A program made the translations under genes and the position numbers. A model generated the notes under the pieces. It was not told the DNA's origin, ran no database searches, and saw only the letters and a list, made by a program, of their open reading frames with translations. A stretch of DNA of 64,000 bases from Treponema brennaborense (GTDB lineage Bacteria > Spirochaetota > Spirochaetia > Treponematales > Treponemataceae), in the NCBI GenBank assembly GCA_023666275.1, contig JAMPCJ010000002.1, positions 289,071-353,070 of the forward strand. Reading direction: 5' to 3'. The number at the start of each line of letters is the position of its first letter. Position 1 is the stretch's first letter. Shown in pieces: positions 53,785 to 61,583 of the stretch.

Positions 53785-54185
53785 GGCGCCGCCTCCAAAG
53801 TTTCATAAATAATTCCGCGCGTCGCCGCGTGCAGTTCCGAAAAATCTTTTTCGCTCGGAACCGCAAACCATTTTTCGGCGTCAGCTTTGCTCCAGGTTTC
53901 AGGAGAAACGCGGGAAAACATATATCCGTCATCGATGCCAGGTTCTTCAGGCAGCACCGGCTGATGCGGCAAATCGGGAACAACTGTATTTTCCGCTTTT
54001 TGCTTTTTATTCGGCAAAAGGCACAGGCAGGCGCACGCGCATACAATGAGCGCAAGTCCGGCGATGCACAGCGGGCGATGTTCGGCGCAAAAATCCGCAG
54101 CCTTTTCGCCGGTATCCTGCAAAAGCTCCGGAATTTGCCGCATGTTCTGCACAAAACGCCGAAGAAGCGCCGATATATCAGCCAT
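53781..54185 (-). CDS. Single-pass membrane protein encoded between smc and the lipoprotein gene
   Basis: 134 residues from the ATG at 54185; the longer frame to 54311 lies inside smc. A helical N-terminus (ALLRRFVQNMRQIPELLQD) precedes one membrane segment (ALIVCACACLCLLP); the outside part contains PEEPGIDDGYMFSRVSPETW. No family recognised. It overlaps smc by eight bases and the lipoprotein gene by four, forming a tightly coupled trio. Confidence 0.65.
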   Translation of the reverse strand: MADISALLRRFVQNMRQIPELLQDTGEKAADFCAEHRPLCIAGLALIVCACACLCLLPNKKQKAENTVVPDLPHQPVLPEEPGIDDGYMFSRVSPETWSKADAEKWFAVPSEKDFSELHAATRGIIYETLEAAP

Positions 54186-57100
54186 GTGTTTCACTCTCCG
54201 TCGGCGGCCGGTCAAAAGCGCCGTTTTCGTCTGCCGAATCGGACTGAATCTGCGCGCCGTCGGCGCCAGCGGACGCGGAATTTCCGCCGTCTGCCGCACT
54301 CGCCGATTCATCCGCAGCAGAAGACGCTTTTGCGTCCACGTGTTTCTGCCGTTTCGGCGGACGCGGCGGAATATACACGTTTTCTTCCGGCGCCACGTCT
54401 TCTTCGGCGACAGGTTCGATATCCGGCAATGTAATCAGTCCGCCCGATTCTTTATCCAGCTTTATCGTGATAACTTTGCTGACGCCGGATTCTTCCATAG
54501 TAACGCCGAGCATGGTTCCCGCGCCGGAAACCGTTTTTTTGTTATGCGTGATAACAATATATTGGCTCACGTTGGCAAATTCACGGAGCGCATGAACGAA
54601 GCGGAGAACATTCTGCTCGTCAAGCGCGGCATCGATTTCATCGAGCAGACAAAACGGCGACGGACGCACCATATACGTAGCGAACAGCAGCGCCACTGCG
54701 GTCATGGTTTTTTCGCCGCCGGAAAGCAGCGCGATATTTTCCAGTTTTTTCCCCGGCGGCTGCGCGAAAATATCCACGCCGGATTCAAGAACATTCTGCG
54801 GATCGAGCAGGCGCAGTTCGGCACGGCCGCCGCCGAACAATCTGCGGAACATATTATGAAAATTCTTTTTGATTTTATTATAGGTCGCAAGAAACAATTC
54901 GGTGGATTCCGCGCGGATTTCTTCCGTGATGCGTGCAAGATCTTCGCGGGCTTTTTGGAGATCCGCTATTTGCCCCGCAAGGAATTCGTAATGCTCTTTT
55001 TTTTCGGCAAATTCTTCCGGCGCCATGAGATTGACATTTCCCAGGTCCTTGAGCTTCTGCCGCTCGGCAGCAAGCTGTTCCCGCAAAGACGCGGCGGGAA
55101 CGGTGATTTCGTACATGCGCTCTTCGAATTCCATAAGATCACGGGAATGCGTTTCCCGAAAATTGTCTTTCACATTGCGAATTTCGGTATCGGACGTCGC
55201 CATATCCATGTGCAGTTTTTCAAGCTGCTCCTGGCATTTTCCCATTTCCGCCGTTTTTTTTCTGAGCATTTCCTGCTTGCCGGAAACGTCTTTGTTCCGC
55301 TTTGAAATGCCTGCTTCGATATTTTCAAGCTGTTCGGTAAGCTGACGTCCCTGCCGCTCTATCGAAGCAATTTCGCCCTCCAATTCTTCGATCTGCGCCG
55401 CAATTTCGTCGAAACGGCGGTTTTCGGCGAACAGTTCATTTTCAAGATCGCGCAGCGAAGACTGCTGAGCGGCAAGCTCGCGCCGCAAAATGCGCCCCTG
55501 CTCTTCGGCGGCGTGCACCTGCGTTTCCATTTGGGCTTTATTTATGCGCAAATTTTCAAGCGTGGCGCGGTACTCGTTTATTTTTTCCGCAAGACGGGAA
55601 TTGTCGTCTTTCAGCGCCTCCATTTGCCGCCGTTTTTCGGATACCGCGCTGCGGTTGTCCTGAATATCGCGGTCAATGGCGCGCTTTTTGGTGATTATGC
55701 CTTCCGGCGACAAAAATTCATCGATAAAATCAGGCATCGACGCCGCAAACGACAGCAATGCTTCTTCCATCTCCGCGGCAAGTTTTTCGACTTCGGAAAA
55801 ACCGGCGGCGGCATTCTGCGCTACTTTTGCGGCATCGGCGCCGCTGTCGGGACCGAATTTCGCGACATCGGAAAACATTTCGCGCCGCCCCGAAGCAATC
55901 ACTTTCAGCTGCCCGACAACAGCCGCCGCGCGTTCCTGTGATTCGGCACGACGGTGCGAAGAATAGCCCGCGTTTTTCAGCTTCGAGTCAAGCTCTGCGA
56001 CAATGTCTTCCGTTATAGATGCAAGCGATTTCTGCAAATCGTTTCGGGAATCATCAAGTTTCTGCACGTCTTGGGCATACAATTCGGACTGACGATCGTT
56101 TTCCGTGATCCGGCTGCCGGCTGCCGCGATATTGTCTTCGAAAGAGGAAATATTCTGCACAATATCGCCGAGACGTTTGCGGACATTATGAATCGAACTT
56201 TCCTGATCGTCTATTTCATCCTGCAAATTTTCGATGCGTTCTTCAATGCCTGCCTTGCGGCCTTCTATTTGGCGCAATTTAGCCCTTGCATCGTTTTGCT
56301 GAGCGCCGAGCAGTTTTGCCTGCTCCTGTTTTCCGCGCTGTTCCGCCGCAAGCCCGAAAATCCGCTGGTTCAAATCGACCAGCTGGTTCTGCATTGCATT
56401 CATTTCGTCAAGGTGTTCGGCGACGGAAGCGTTTACTTCGTCTATTTCCGCACGGATTTTATTGCGCTTTGCTTCGGTATCCGCGATTTCCGCTTCGCGG
56501 CGGCTTTTATCCTGCGAAAAATTCTTAAGGCGCAGAAGCTGTATGTCGAGTTCCGTATGGAAAATATCATCGCGCAGCGATCGGTACACAAGCGTTTTGT
56601 CTGCCTGAATCTTCAAAGAATCATAGGATTTTTTCACTTCTCCCATGATGCCTTCAATCTGGCGCATATTTTCTTCCGTGCGTTCGAGTTTTCGCTCGGC
56701 TTCCGCGCGCTTCACCTTGAAACGGGTAATGCCGGCGGCTTCTTCAAACAAATAGCGCCTGTCTTCCGGTTTGCTCGAAAGAATTTGGTCTATTTTTCCC
56801 TGCTCCATGACGGAATACGCCGCTTTGCCGATGCCGGTATCCCAAAACAGCTCCCGCACATCTTTCAGCTTTGCCTGTACATTGTTGATGAAATATTCGC
56901 TTTCCCCGGAACGGAAAATACGCCGTTTTATGGTTATTTCCGGCATATCAAGCGGCAGCAGTCCTTTTTCATTTGCGATGGTCAGCGCAACTTCCGCCAC
57001 ATTCAGCGCTTTGCGGGATTCCGTGCCGGCAAAAATAACGTCTTCCATTTTTTCGGCGCGCATGTTTTTGGCGCCTTGTTCGCCGAGAACCCATTTCACC

Positions 57101-57228
57101 GCATCGACAACGTTGCTTTTTCCGCATCCGTTCGGACCGAGAAGTGCCGTTATGCCTTCCGAAAACTCGATGTGAGTACGGTCCGCAAACGATTTAAAAC
57201 CAAATATATCAAGACTTTTCAGAAACAC
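54178..57228 (-). CDS. smc: Chromosome segregation protein SMC (hinge not recognisable)
   Basis: 1016 residues. Walker A GPNGCGKS at 31-38 after FLKSLDIFGFKSFADRT; Q-loop region VMEQGKIDQILSSKPEDRR; ABC signature LLSGGEKTMTAVALLFA near 825; Walker B PFCLLDEIDAALDEQNV near 860. Two long coiled coils flank the middle, but the usual Gly-rich hinge is not visible; instead there is a helical stretch of about 120 residues (FSDVAKFGPDSGADAAKVAQ; FAASMPDFIDEFLSPEGI). The last 75 residues are Pro- then Ser/Ala/Asp-rich. The GTG at 57228 follows AGGGG by seven bases and gives the family start; the frame to 57360 is unsupported. scpA and scpB are not adjacent. Confidence 0.93.
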   Translation of the reverse strand: MFLKSLDIFGFKSFADRTHIEFSEGITALLGPNGCGKSNVVDAVKWVLGEQGAKNMRAEKMEDVIFAGTESRKALNVAEVALTIANEKGLLPLDMPEITIKRRIFRSGESEYFINNVQAKLKDVRELFWDTGIGKAAYSVMEQGKIDQILSSKPEDRRYLFEEAAGITRFKVKRAEAERKLERTEENMRQIEGIMGEVKKSYDSLKIQADKTLVYRSLRDDIFHTELDIQLLRLKNFSQDKSRREAEIADTEAKRNKIRAEIDEVNASVAEHLDEMNAMQNQLVDLNQRIFGLAAEQRGKQEQAKLLGAQQNDARAKLRQIEGRKAGIEERIENLQDEIDDQESSIHNVRKRLGDIVQNISSFEDNIAAAGSRITENDRQSELYAQDVQKLDDSRNDLQKSLASITEDIVAELDSKLKNAGYSSHRRAESQERAAAVVGQLKVIASGRREMFSDVAKFGPDSGADAAKVAQNAAAGFSEVEKLAAEMEEALLSFAASMPDFIDEFLSPEGIITKKRAIDRDIQDNRSAVSEKRRQMEALKDDNSRLAEKINEYRATLENLRINKAQMETQVHAAEEQGRILRRELAAQQSSLRDLENELFAENRRFDEIAAQIEELEGEIASIERQGRQLTEQLENIEAGISKRNKDVSGKQEMLRKKTAEMGKCQEQLEKLHMDMATSDTEIRNVKDNFRETHSRDLMEFEERMYEITVPAASLREQLAAERQKLKDLGNVNLMAPEEFAEKKEHYEFLAGQIADLQKAREDLARITEEIRAESTELFLATYNKIKKNFHNMFRRLFGGGRAELRLLDPQNVLESGVDIFAQPPGKKLENIALLSGGEKTMTAVALLFATYMVRPSPFCLLDEIDAALDEQNVLRFVHALREFANVSQYIVITHNKKTVSGAGTMLGVTMEESGVSKVITIKLDKESGGLITLPDIEPVAEEDVAPEENVYIPPRPPKRQKHVDAKASSAADESASAADGGNSASAGADGAQIQSDSADENGAFDRPPTESETHG

Positions 57229-57304
57229 ACAAACCCCTGCACTCGGATGGACAGCAGCTCCCAAACGGACCGCGTAACACGGCAAGCCGAAAAACGACAC
57301 GCTG

Positions 57305-57330
57305 CATGCTGTTGAAACGTAAACAGCATG
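57305..57330. promoter_or_regulatory. 9-bp dyad upstream of smc
   Basis: CATGCTGTT-N8-AACAGCATG is a perfect inverted repeat 77 bases before the smc start. It has no T-run, so it looks like an operator (LexA-like in form, identity unknown) rather than a terminator. The gap 57229-57416 holds nothing else I can support. Confidence 0.45.
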
Positions 57331-57416
57331 TATATTACCTGCAAACAGAAACGGGGTCAATACTCGAAAAATGATGCGGAAACATGCCGAAAGTTTCTTA
57401 TAAAAAACAGGCGCTT

Positions 57417-58241
57417 TTATTCGGGAAGCGTTTTATAGCGGATGTGCAGTTGTTCCGCAAGCGCCTGATATTTTCGCGCGCCCTCGCCGTCCGCATTGCC
57501 GGTAATGTAAAACGACATATCTTCGACGCACGGCGCCGATATGTTTTCCGCGTTTTCGGCAGCGGGAAAATCCTGCGCGGCAAGTTTCAGCGCCTGCTTC
57601 ATCACGCCGCCACGGGAATCGATCACGCGGATAGCAGAACCGGCGGCTTTCTGCAATTCTTCCGCCAGATGAATAAAATGCGTGCAGCCGAGAATTATCG
57701 TATCGACGTTTTCCGCTTTGAAAAACTCGACAGCCGGCATCACCGCGGCAAGCCGCTCTTCGTATGAAGCGGAAAAAAGACGGCGTTCCACGAATTCCAC
57801 CAGTTCGGGATCCCCGCGCTTTATTACTGCACAGTCGGAAGCAAAATCCGCAATCAATTTATCGGTGTATGGATGGGACACCGTGTGCCGCGTTGCCAGC
57901 AGTCCCAGGCGGCGCGTTTTTGACAAAGACGCCGCCAATTTGACAGCGGGCACGGTTCCGACAAACGGCACGGCAAAGCGGCAGCGCAGCGAATCGAGCG
58001 CCGTTACCGACATGGTATTGCAGGCGATAACTATTACCCGCGGGGAACACAGATTCATCAGTGTTTCGGCCGCGTTTGCGGCGCATTCGCGTATCTGCTC
58101 CGATGTTTTTTCTCCGTAAGGAAAATTGCGGGTATCGGCAAGATACACGCAGCGGCACTGCGGGCGGAATTTTTTCAGATACAGCATGTAGGATAATCCG
58201 CCCGTACCCGAATCAAGAAAGCCGAAATCGCATCCGTGCAT
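57417..58241 (-). CDS. murI: Glutamate racemase
   Basis: 274 residues. It makes D-glutamate for peptidoglycan. The two catalytic Cys are in VIACNTMSVTA and IILGCTHFIHL, the first motif reads FLDSGTGGLSYM, and DTRNFPYGEKT is the conserved substrate loop. GGGAA lies seven bases before the ATG. Three bases separate it from the stop of the Cys-rich gene, so the two form an operon. The third D-amino-acid-related gene in the window with alr and the VanY-like peptidase. Confidence 0.95.
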   Translation of the reverse strand: MHGCDFGFLDSGTGGLSYMLYLKKFRPQCRCVYLADTRNFPYGEKTSEQIRECAANAAETLMNLCSPRVIVIACNTMSVTALDSLRCRFAVPFVGTVPAVKLAASLSKTRRLGLLATRHTVSHPYTDKLIADFASDCAVIKRGDPELVEFVERRLFSASYEERLAAVMPAVEFFKAENVDTIILGCTHFIHLAEELQKAAGSAIRVIDSRGGVMKQALKLAAQDFPAAENAENISAPCVEDMSFYITGNADGEGARKYQALAEQLHIRYKTLPE

Positions 58242-58244
58242 GTT

Positions 58245-58541
58245 TTAATTCCCGAATAAACTGTCAAACAGTCTGCGGGCATCGGCGCTTTTGTTTTCTT
58301 CCGCACGCGCACGGCTGTCCGCTTTTTCCGAGAAAATACGGACTTTGAAGTAACCGCAGAAATTGGCGCGTTCTTTGTCAAACACGCATTCCTCCACCGT
58401 TTCACGGCAGTCATAATGAGCGCCTTCTTCGTAATGCGCGCAGTTTCTGCACGAACGAATGTCGCTGCCGCAATGTCCGCAGACGGCGGAACGCGAAACA
58501 ACAAGCGGCGCTTCTATCGGTTTTCCGCATTTCCAACACAT
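58245..58541 (-). CDS. Small Cys-rich zinc-ribbon-like protein
   Basis: 98 residues. Cys are arranged as CWKC, CGHC, CRNC, then DCRE, ECVF and FCGYF, fitting one or two zinc ribbons followed by a Cys-rich tail (DKERANFCGYFKVRIF). The last 30 residues are charged. Similar small proteins are common in spirochaetes but I know of no assigned function. The start could be 58541 or 58556; neither has a ribosome site. First gene of the pair with murI, divergent from the pentapeptide gene. Confidence 0.75.
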   Translation of the reverse strand: MCWKCGKPIEAPLVVSRSAVCGHCGSDIRSCRNCAHYEEGAHYDCRETVEECVFDKERANFCGYFKVRIFSEKADSRARAEENKSADARRLFDSLFGN

Positions 58542-58563
58542 AATACACGCTATCATAATCTAT

Positions 58564-58592
58564 TTGACTTATTCAATGCAATAACTTACTAT
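58564..58592 (+). promoter_or_regulatory. Promoter of the pentapeptide gene, abutting its ATG
   Basis: TTGACT (58564-58569), 17-base spacer, TACTAT (58587-58592), then six bases and the ATG at 58599. The transcript would start at the start codon. Confidence 0.55.
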
Positions 58593-58598
58593 ATATAC

Positions 58599-59231
58599 AT
58601 GTACACGCTGTATACTTGCGCGGCTCCGTTGTGCCAGAACACAGCGCTGTCGGAAATAGACGCTGACGGGAAAATACAAAAAGGCATCGGCTTCTGCATC
58701 GAACACACCAAGCAGCCGCAGGCGGAAATTCAGCGCATAAAAGAATACATCGAGTCCCACGAAAAAATCGTCGGACTCTGCGCGGTCGGCATTCATTTCG
58801 ATTCGATGGATTTCCGCAGCAAGCGTTTTTACGGATGCAACTTTCAGCATTGTTCTTTTTCGAACATGCATCTGGAAGGATGCAGATTCCGCATTTCGAT
58901 GTTTGATTTTGCCGTATTTTCCGACTGCATGCTCATGAAATCAAACATACAATTTGCCTCTTTTGCGGGCGCGGCGATGTCCCACGTATTATTTACCGAT
59001 TCGGAACTTGTGCACAACAATTTCTGCGGACTTACTTCGTGCCAGTCGTCGTTTGACGATTCCAATTTATACAATTCGCGCTTTATACGGGCAACGCTCG
59101 ACAATACATCGTTCAGAAACTGCAACTTGAAGCACGCGTATTTTTACGAATCCGTGTACCGCAATGTATCGTTCAAATTATCGAACACGAAAGAAGCGAA
59201 TTTTTCCGCAGAGCCGGAGGAAATAGAATGA
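58599..59231 (+). CDS. Pentapeptide-repeat protein
   Basis: 210 residues. From about residue 70 the sequence cycles with the A(D/N)LxX rhythm: FYGCNFQHCSFSNMHLEGCR, FAVFSDCMLMKSNIQFASFA, CQSSFDDSNLYNSRFIRATL and NTSFRNCNLKHAYFYESVYR. This forms a right-handed beta helix; some such proteins mimic DNA and protect gyrase, most are uncharacterised. The first 60 residues carry Cys and His (YTCAAPLCQN; GFCIEH) and may bind metal. The start at 58599 is chosen by the adjacent promoter; no ribosome site. The stop overlaps the MBL gene start (ATGA). Confidence 0.85.
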   Translation: MYTLYTCAAPLCQNTALSEIDADGKIQKGIGFCIEHTKQPQAEIQRIKEYIESHEKIVGLCAVGIHFDSMDFRSKRFYGCNFQHCSFSNMHLEGCRFRISMFDFAVFSDCMLMKSNIQFASFAGAAMSHVLFTDSELVHNNFCGLTSCQSSFDDSNLYNSRFIRATLDNTSFRNCNLKHAYFYESVYRNVSFKLSNTKEANFSAEPEEIE

Positions 59232-59833
59232 AAATATATTTTCATCTTTCGCTCAGCGGATTTTCCAACAGCTATATCATAACAAACGAAGCCACGCAGG
59301 AAGCAATCATCGTCGATCCCGGAACAATAACAAAAGAAATTATCAGCCAAATTGAGGACAACTCATTTAAACTGTCCGCCGTTCTTGTTACGCACAACCA
59401 TCCGAGCCATGTCCGCGGAATCGCCACGCTGCGCCGCATTTACATGCCGAAAATATACGCCGCCGACTACCAAATCGCCGGTTCGAGCGAAACGATGCTG
59501 ACCGGCAGCGGATCGGTGAAAATCGCCGGCTTAACGGTCGGCTACATGTCCGTGCCGGGGCACACATCCGATTCAATGGTGTACAGAGTCGGCTGCGTAC
59601 TGTTTACCGGCGACGCACTGACGGCGGGACTTATCGGCGAAACAAACAACGCATACGCGGAACGCATCCTGGCGGAAAACATTACGTCAAAACTGTTTCC
59701 GCAGAACGACGATTTTGTCATCATGCCGGGACACGGACCGCCCTCGTCTGTCGGCGCGGAAAAACGCTACAATATCCTTTTGGGAACAGAAAAAACCGAA
59801 GCATCCCCCCCCCGCCGCACCCGCGATAAATGA
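59228..59833 (+). CDS. MBL-fold hydrolase-like protein with altered metal motif and slippery tail
   Basis: 201 residues, metallo-beta-lactamase fold of the glyoxalase II-like group. NSYIITNEATQEAIIVDPG is the typical first hairpin. The metal motif HxHxDH reads THNHPSH (His56, His58, Ser60, His61), so the Asp is replaced by Ser. Later ligands are kept: PGHTSDSM, FTGDALTAG and MPGHGPPSS. With the Asp lost, the second metal site is probably weakened. Nine C at 59805-59813 lie nine codons before the stop; slippage would change only the last residues. GAGG precedes the ATG, which overlaps the pentapeptide stop. Confidence 0.85.
   Translation: MKIYFHLSLSGFSNSYIITNEATQEAIIVDPGTITKEIISQIEDNSFKLSAVLVTHNHPSHVRGIATLRRIYMPKIYAADYQIAGSSETMLTGSGSVKIAGLTVGYMSVPGHTSDSMVYRVGCVLFTGDALTAGLIGETNNAYAERILAENITSKLFPQNDDFVIMPGHGPPSSVGAEKRYNILLGTEKTEASPPRRTRDK
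59805..59813. repeat. 9-bp C tract in the 3' end of the MBL gene
   Basis: As written the protein ends EASPPRRTRDK. With 8 C it would end SPPAAPAINE and with 10 C SPPPPHPR, so slippage swaps a basic tail for a neutral one without truncating the fold. It is about 175 bases before the GH5 gene. Confidence 0.9.
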
Positions 59834-59986
59834 ATAAGCCGCGTTGCGGCGGTGCTTGTAGCCGCATAGGAGCTTTCCGCGCGCAGGCACAAAGCACAAA
59901 ATATGTGTCCGCAAATGCATTTTGCTGTTTTTTCCGTACAAAATATGTTATAATCGCAGTCATTGCATCAAACTTTCGAGGTATTT

Positions 59987-61477
59987 ATGAAACGCATGCT
60001 TCCGCTCCTGATAAAAAGCGCTTTATTCTTTCTGCTGACGGGGGGGGGTATTTTTTTCTCCTGCGGGCAAATCTTCGGCGATAAGGACGCAAGTTCGGAG
60101 CAGTCTTTCGGCGAACAAAAAACAATCTGGCAGGGCGCGGAAACATTCGGCGACTGGAGCAAAAACGTTTACGTTGCCGCGGAAATATTCGACGATGCTG
60201 CGGACGGAAGCGAAATAATTCTTTTCGTTTCGAAGATTTCCGGCGCGGAATATCACGCAGTCAAAATCTACGAAAATGCTTCAGGCACGTGGCAATTCCT
60301 TTCTTCGGGAAACATTTCCGGCGCGTATTTGAGCGGAAGCGGAAACGATGCTTCTTTCACGCCGACTTCCGACACGATAACGTACACGCTCACCTCTTCC
60401 GACGCGGAAAAACTCAAAACAGACGGGCTTTACGTCAACGGCTTCGGCGTCGTGATTTCGAAAATCGAACTTAAAACAAGCGGCGGCAGCGGAAATGACG
60501 GCAGCCAAACGGAAATGCCCGCCGCGCCGAATCCTCCTCCCGTTTCCGAAAGCGGCACGCCCTTTGCGAACCACGGGAAACTGCATGTTTCGGGCGCGTA
60601 TTTGTATGACGAGCACGACCAAAAATATCAGCTGTACGGCATGTCGACGCACGGACTGAACTTCGGCGAAGAAATGACGCGCTATGTGAACAAAGCCGCG
60701 CTCGAAACCTTGCGCGACGACTGGAACACAAACTGCATCCGCCTCGTTTTATATCCGAAAGATTACAACGGCTACTGCAACGGCGGCGACAAAACCGCGC
60801 TCAAACAAATAATATGCGGCGGAATCGATGCGGCGACGGAACTCGGAATGTACGTCATCGTCGACTGGCACGTCCACAATTATAATCCGAACGACACGAA
60901 AGACGACGCAAAAACGTTCCTCGCCGAAATCTCGCAAAAATACGCCGAGTACGGCAATGTGCTTTACGAAATCTGCAACGAGCCGACGAATTCTCCCTGG
61001 AGCACCGTAATCAAGCCGTATGCGAAAGAACTGATTCCCGTAATCCGAGCCAACGCGCCCGATGCCGTCATCATCGTGGGAACGGATAATTGGTCGCAGA
61101 AATTGGATGAAGCATGGAACGACAAATTGGATTTTGAGAACGTGATGTATACGTTCCATTTTTACGCAAACACGCACACGGGCGACATGCGGACGCGCGT
61201 GGAAAATGCGGTAAAAAACGGAATGCCTGTTTTCATCACCGAATTCGGCACCTGCGACGCAAGCGGCGACGGCGGCTTCAATTCGACGCAATCGCAAAAA
61301 TGGTTCGACTTGCTCGAAAAATACAGCATCAGCCATTTGAATTGGAGCCTGTGCAACAAGGGCGAAACGGCAAGCGCAATCGGTTCGGGCTGCGCGAAGA
61401 CAAGCGGCTGGACGGAGAGCGACTTGACGGAATCGGGCAAACTCGTGCGCAGCCATTTCAGAACGCTGTCGCGGTGA
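59987..61477 (+). CDS. GH5-family endoglucanase-like lipoprotein
   Basis: 496 residues. Signal peptide LLIKSALFFLLTGGGIFF with Cys in FSCGQ, so probably a lipoprotein. Residues 35-165 are beta-rich and CBM-like. A Gly/Pro/Ser linker follows (GGSGNDGSQTEMPAAPNPPP). The GH5 barrel spans about 195-495: YGMSTHGLNFGEEMTRYVN, NCIRLVLYPKDYNGY, YVIVDWHVHNYNPND, the acid/base Glu332 in YEICNEPT, YTFHFYANTHTG, the nucleophile Glu419 in FITEFGTCDASG, and LNWSLCNKGETASAI. This is closest to GH5_2 cellulases. GAGG lies five bases before the ATG. A G9 tract in the signal peptide makes the frame slippery. Confidence 0.9.
   Translation: MKRMLPLLIKSALFFLLTGGGIFFSCGQIFGDKDASSEQSFGEQKTIWQGAETFGDWSKNVYVAAEIFDDAADGSEIILFVSKISGAEYHAVKIYENASGTWQFLSSGNISGAYLSGSGNDASFTPTSDTITYTLTSSDAEKLKTDGLYVNGFGVVISKIELKTSGGSGNDGSQTEMPAAPNPPPVSESGTPFANHGKLHVSGAYLYDEHDQKYQLYGMSTHGLNFGEEMTRYVNKAALETLRDDWNTNCIRLVLYPKDYNGYCNGGDKTALKQIICGGIDAATELGMYVIVDWHVHNYNPNDTKDDAKTFLAEISQKYAEYGNVLYEICNEPTNSPWSTVIKPYAKELIPVIRANAPDAVIIVGTDNWSQKLDEAWNDKLDFENVMYTFHFYANTHTGDMRTRVENAVKNGMPVFITEFGTCDASGDGGFNSTQSQKWFDLLEKYSISHLNWSLCNKGETASAIGSGCAKTSGWTESDLTESGKLVRSHFRTLSR
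60040..60048. repeat. 9-bp G tract in the signal peptide of the GH5 gene
   Basis: It encodes Thr-Gly-Gly-Gly (codons ACG GGG GGG GGT). One extra G brings a TAA about 12 codons later; one less G leads to a TAA about 50 codons later. Only 9 G (or a change by three) yields full-length enzyme. Confidence 0.92.
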
Positions 61478-61517
61478 GGGTCAGATGCGGCTATGCAGCC
61501 ATGCTCTTCCGCAAGCG

Positions 61518-61561
61518 AAAAAAAACGGGGAACGCCGCCGTTTTTGGCATAACGTTCCCCG
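61518..61561 (-). terminator. Rho-independent terminator of the HU-like gene
   Basis: On the minus strand a 9-bp stem (CGGGGAACG / CGTTCCCCG, 61561-61526) with an 18-base loop is followed by eight T. It starts about 22 bases after the gene's stop. The plus strand has no T-run, so it does not serve the GH5 gene in the same way. Confidence 0.85.
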
Positions 61562-61583
61562 CACAGCTGCCGCGCGATGCCCG

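Noticed and set aside
54046..57315. Plus-strand frames of 419 and 453 residues over smc
   Set aside because: Antisense shadows of smc; His/Phe/Arg-rich without domains.
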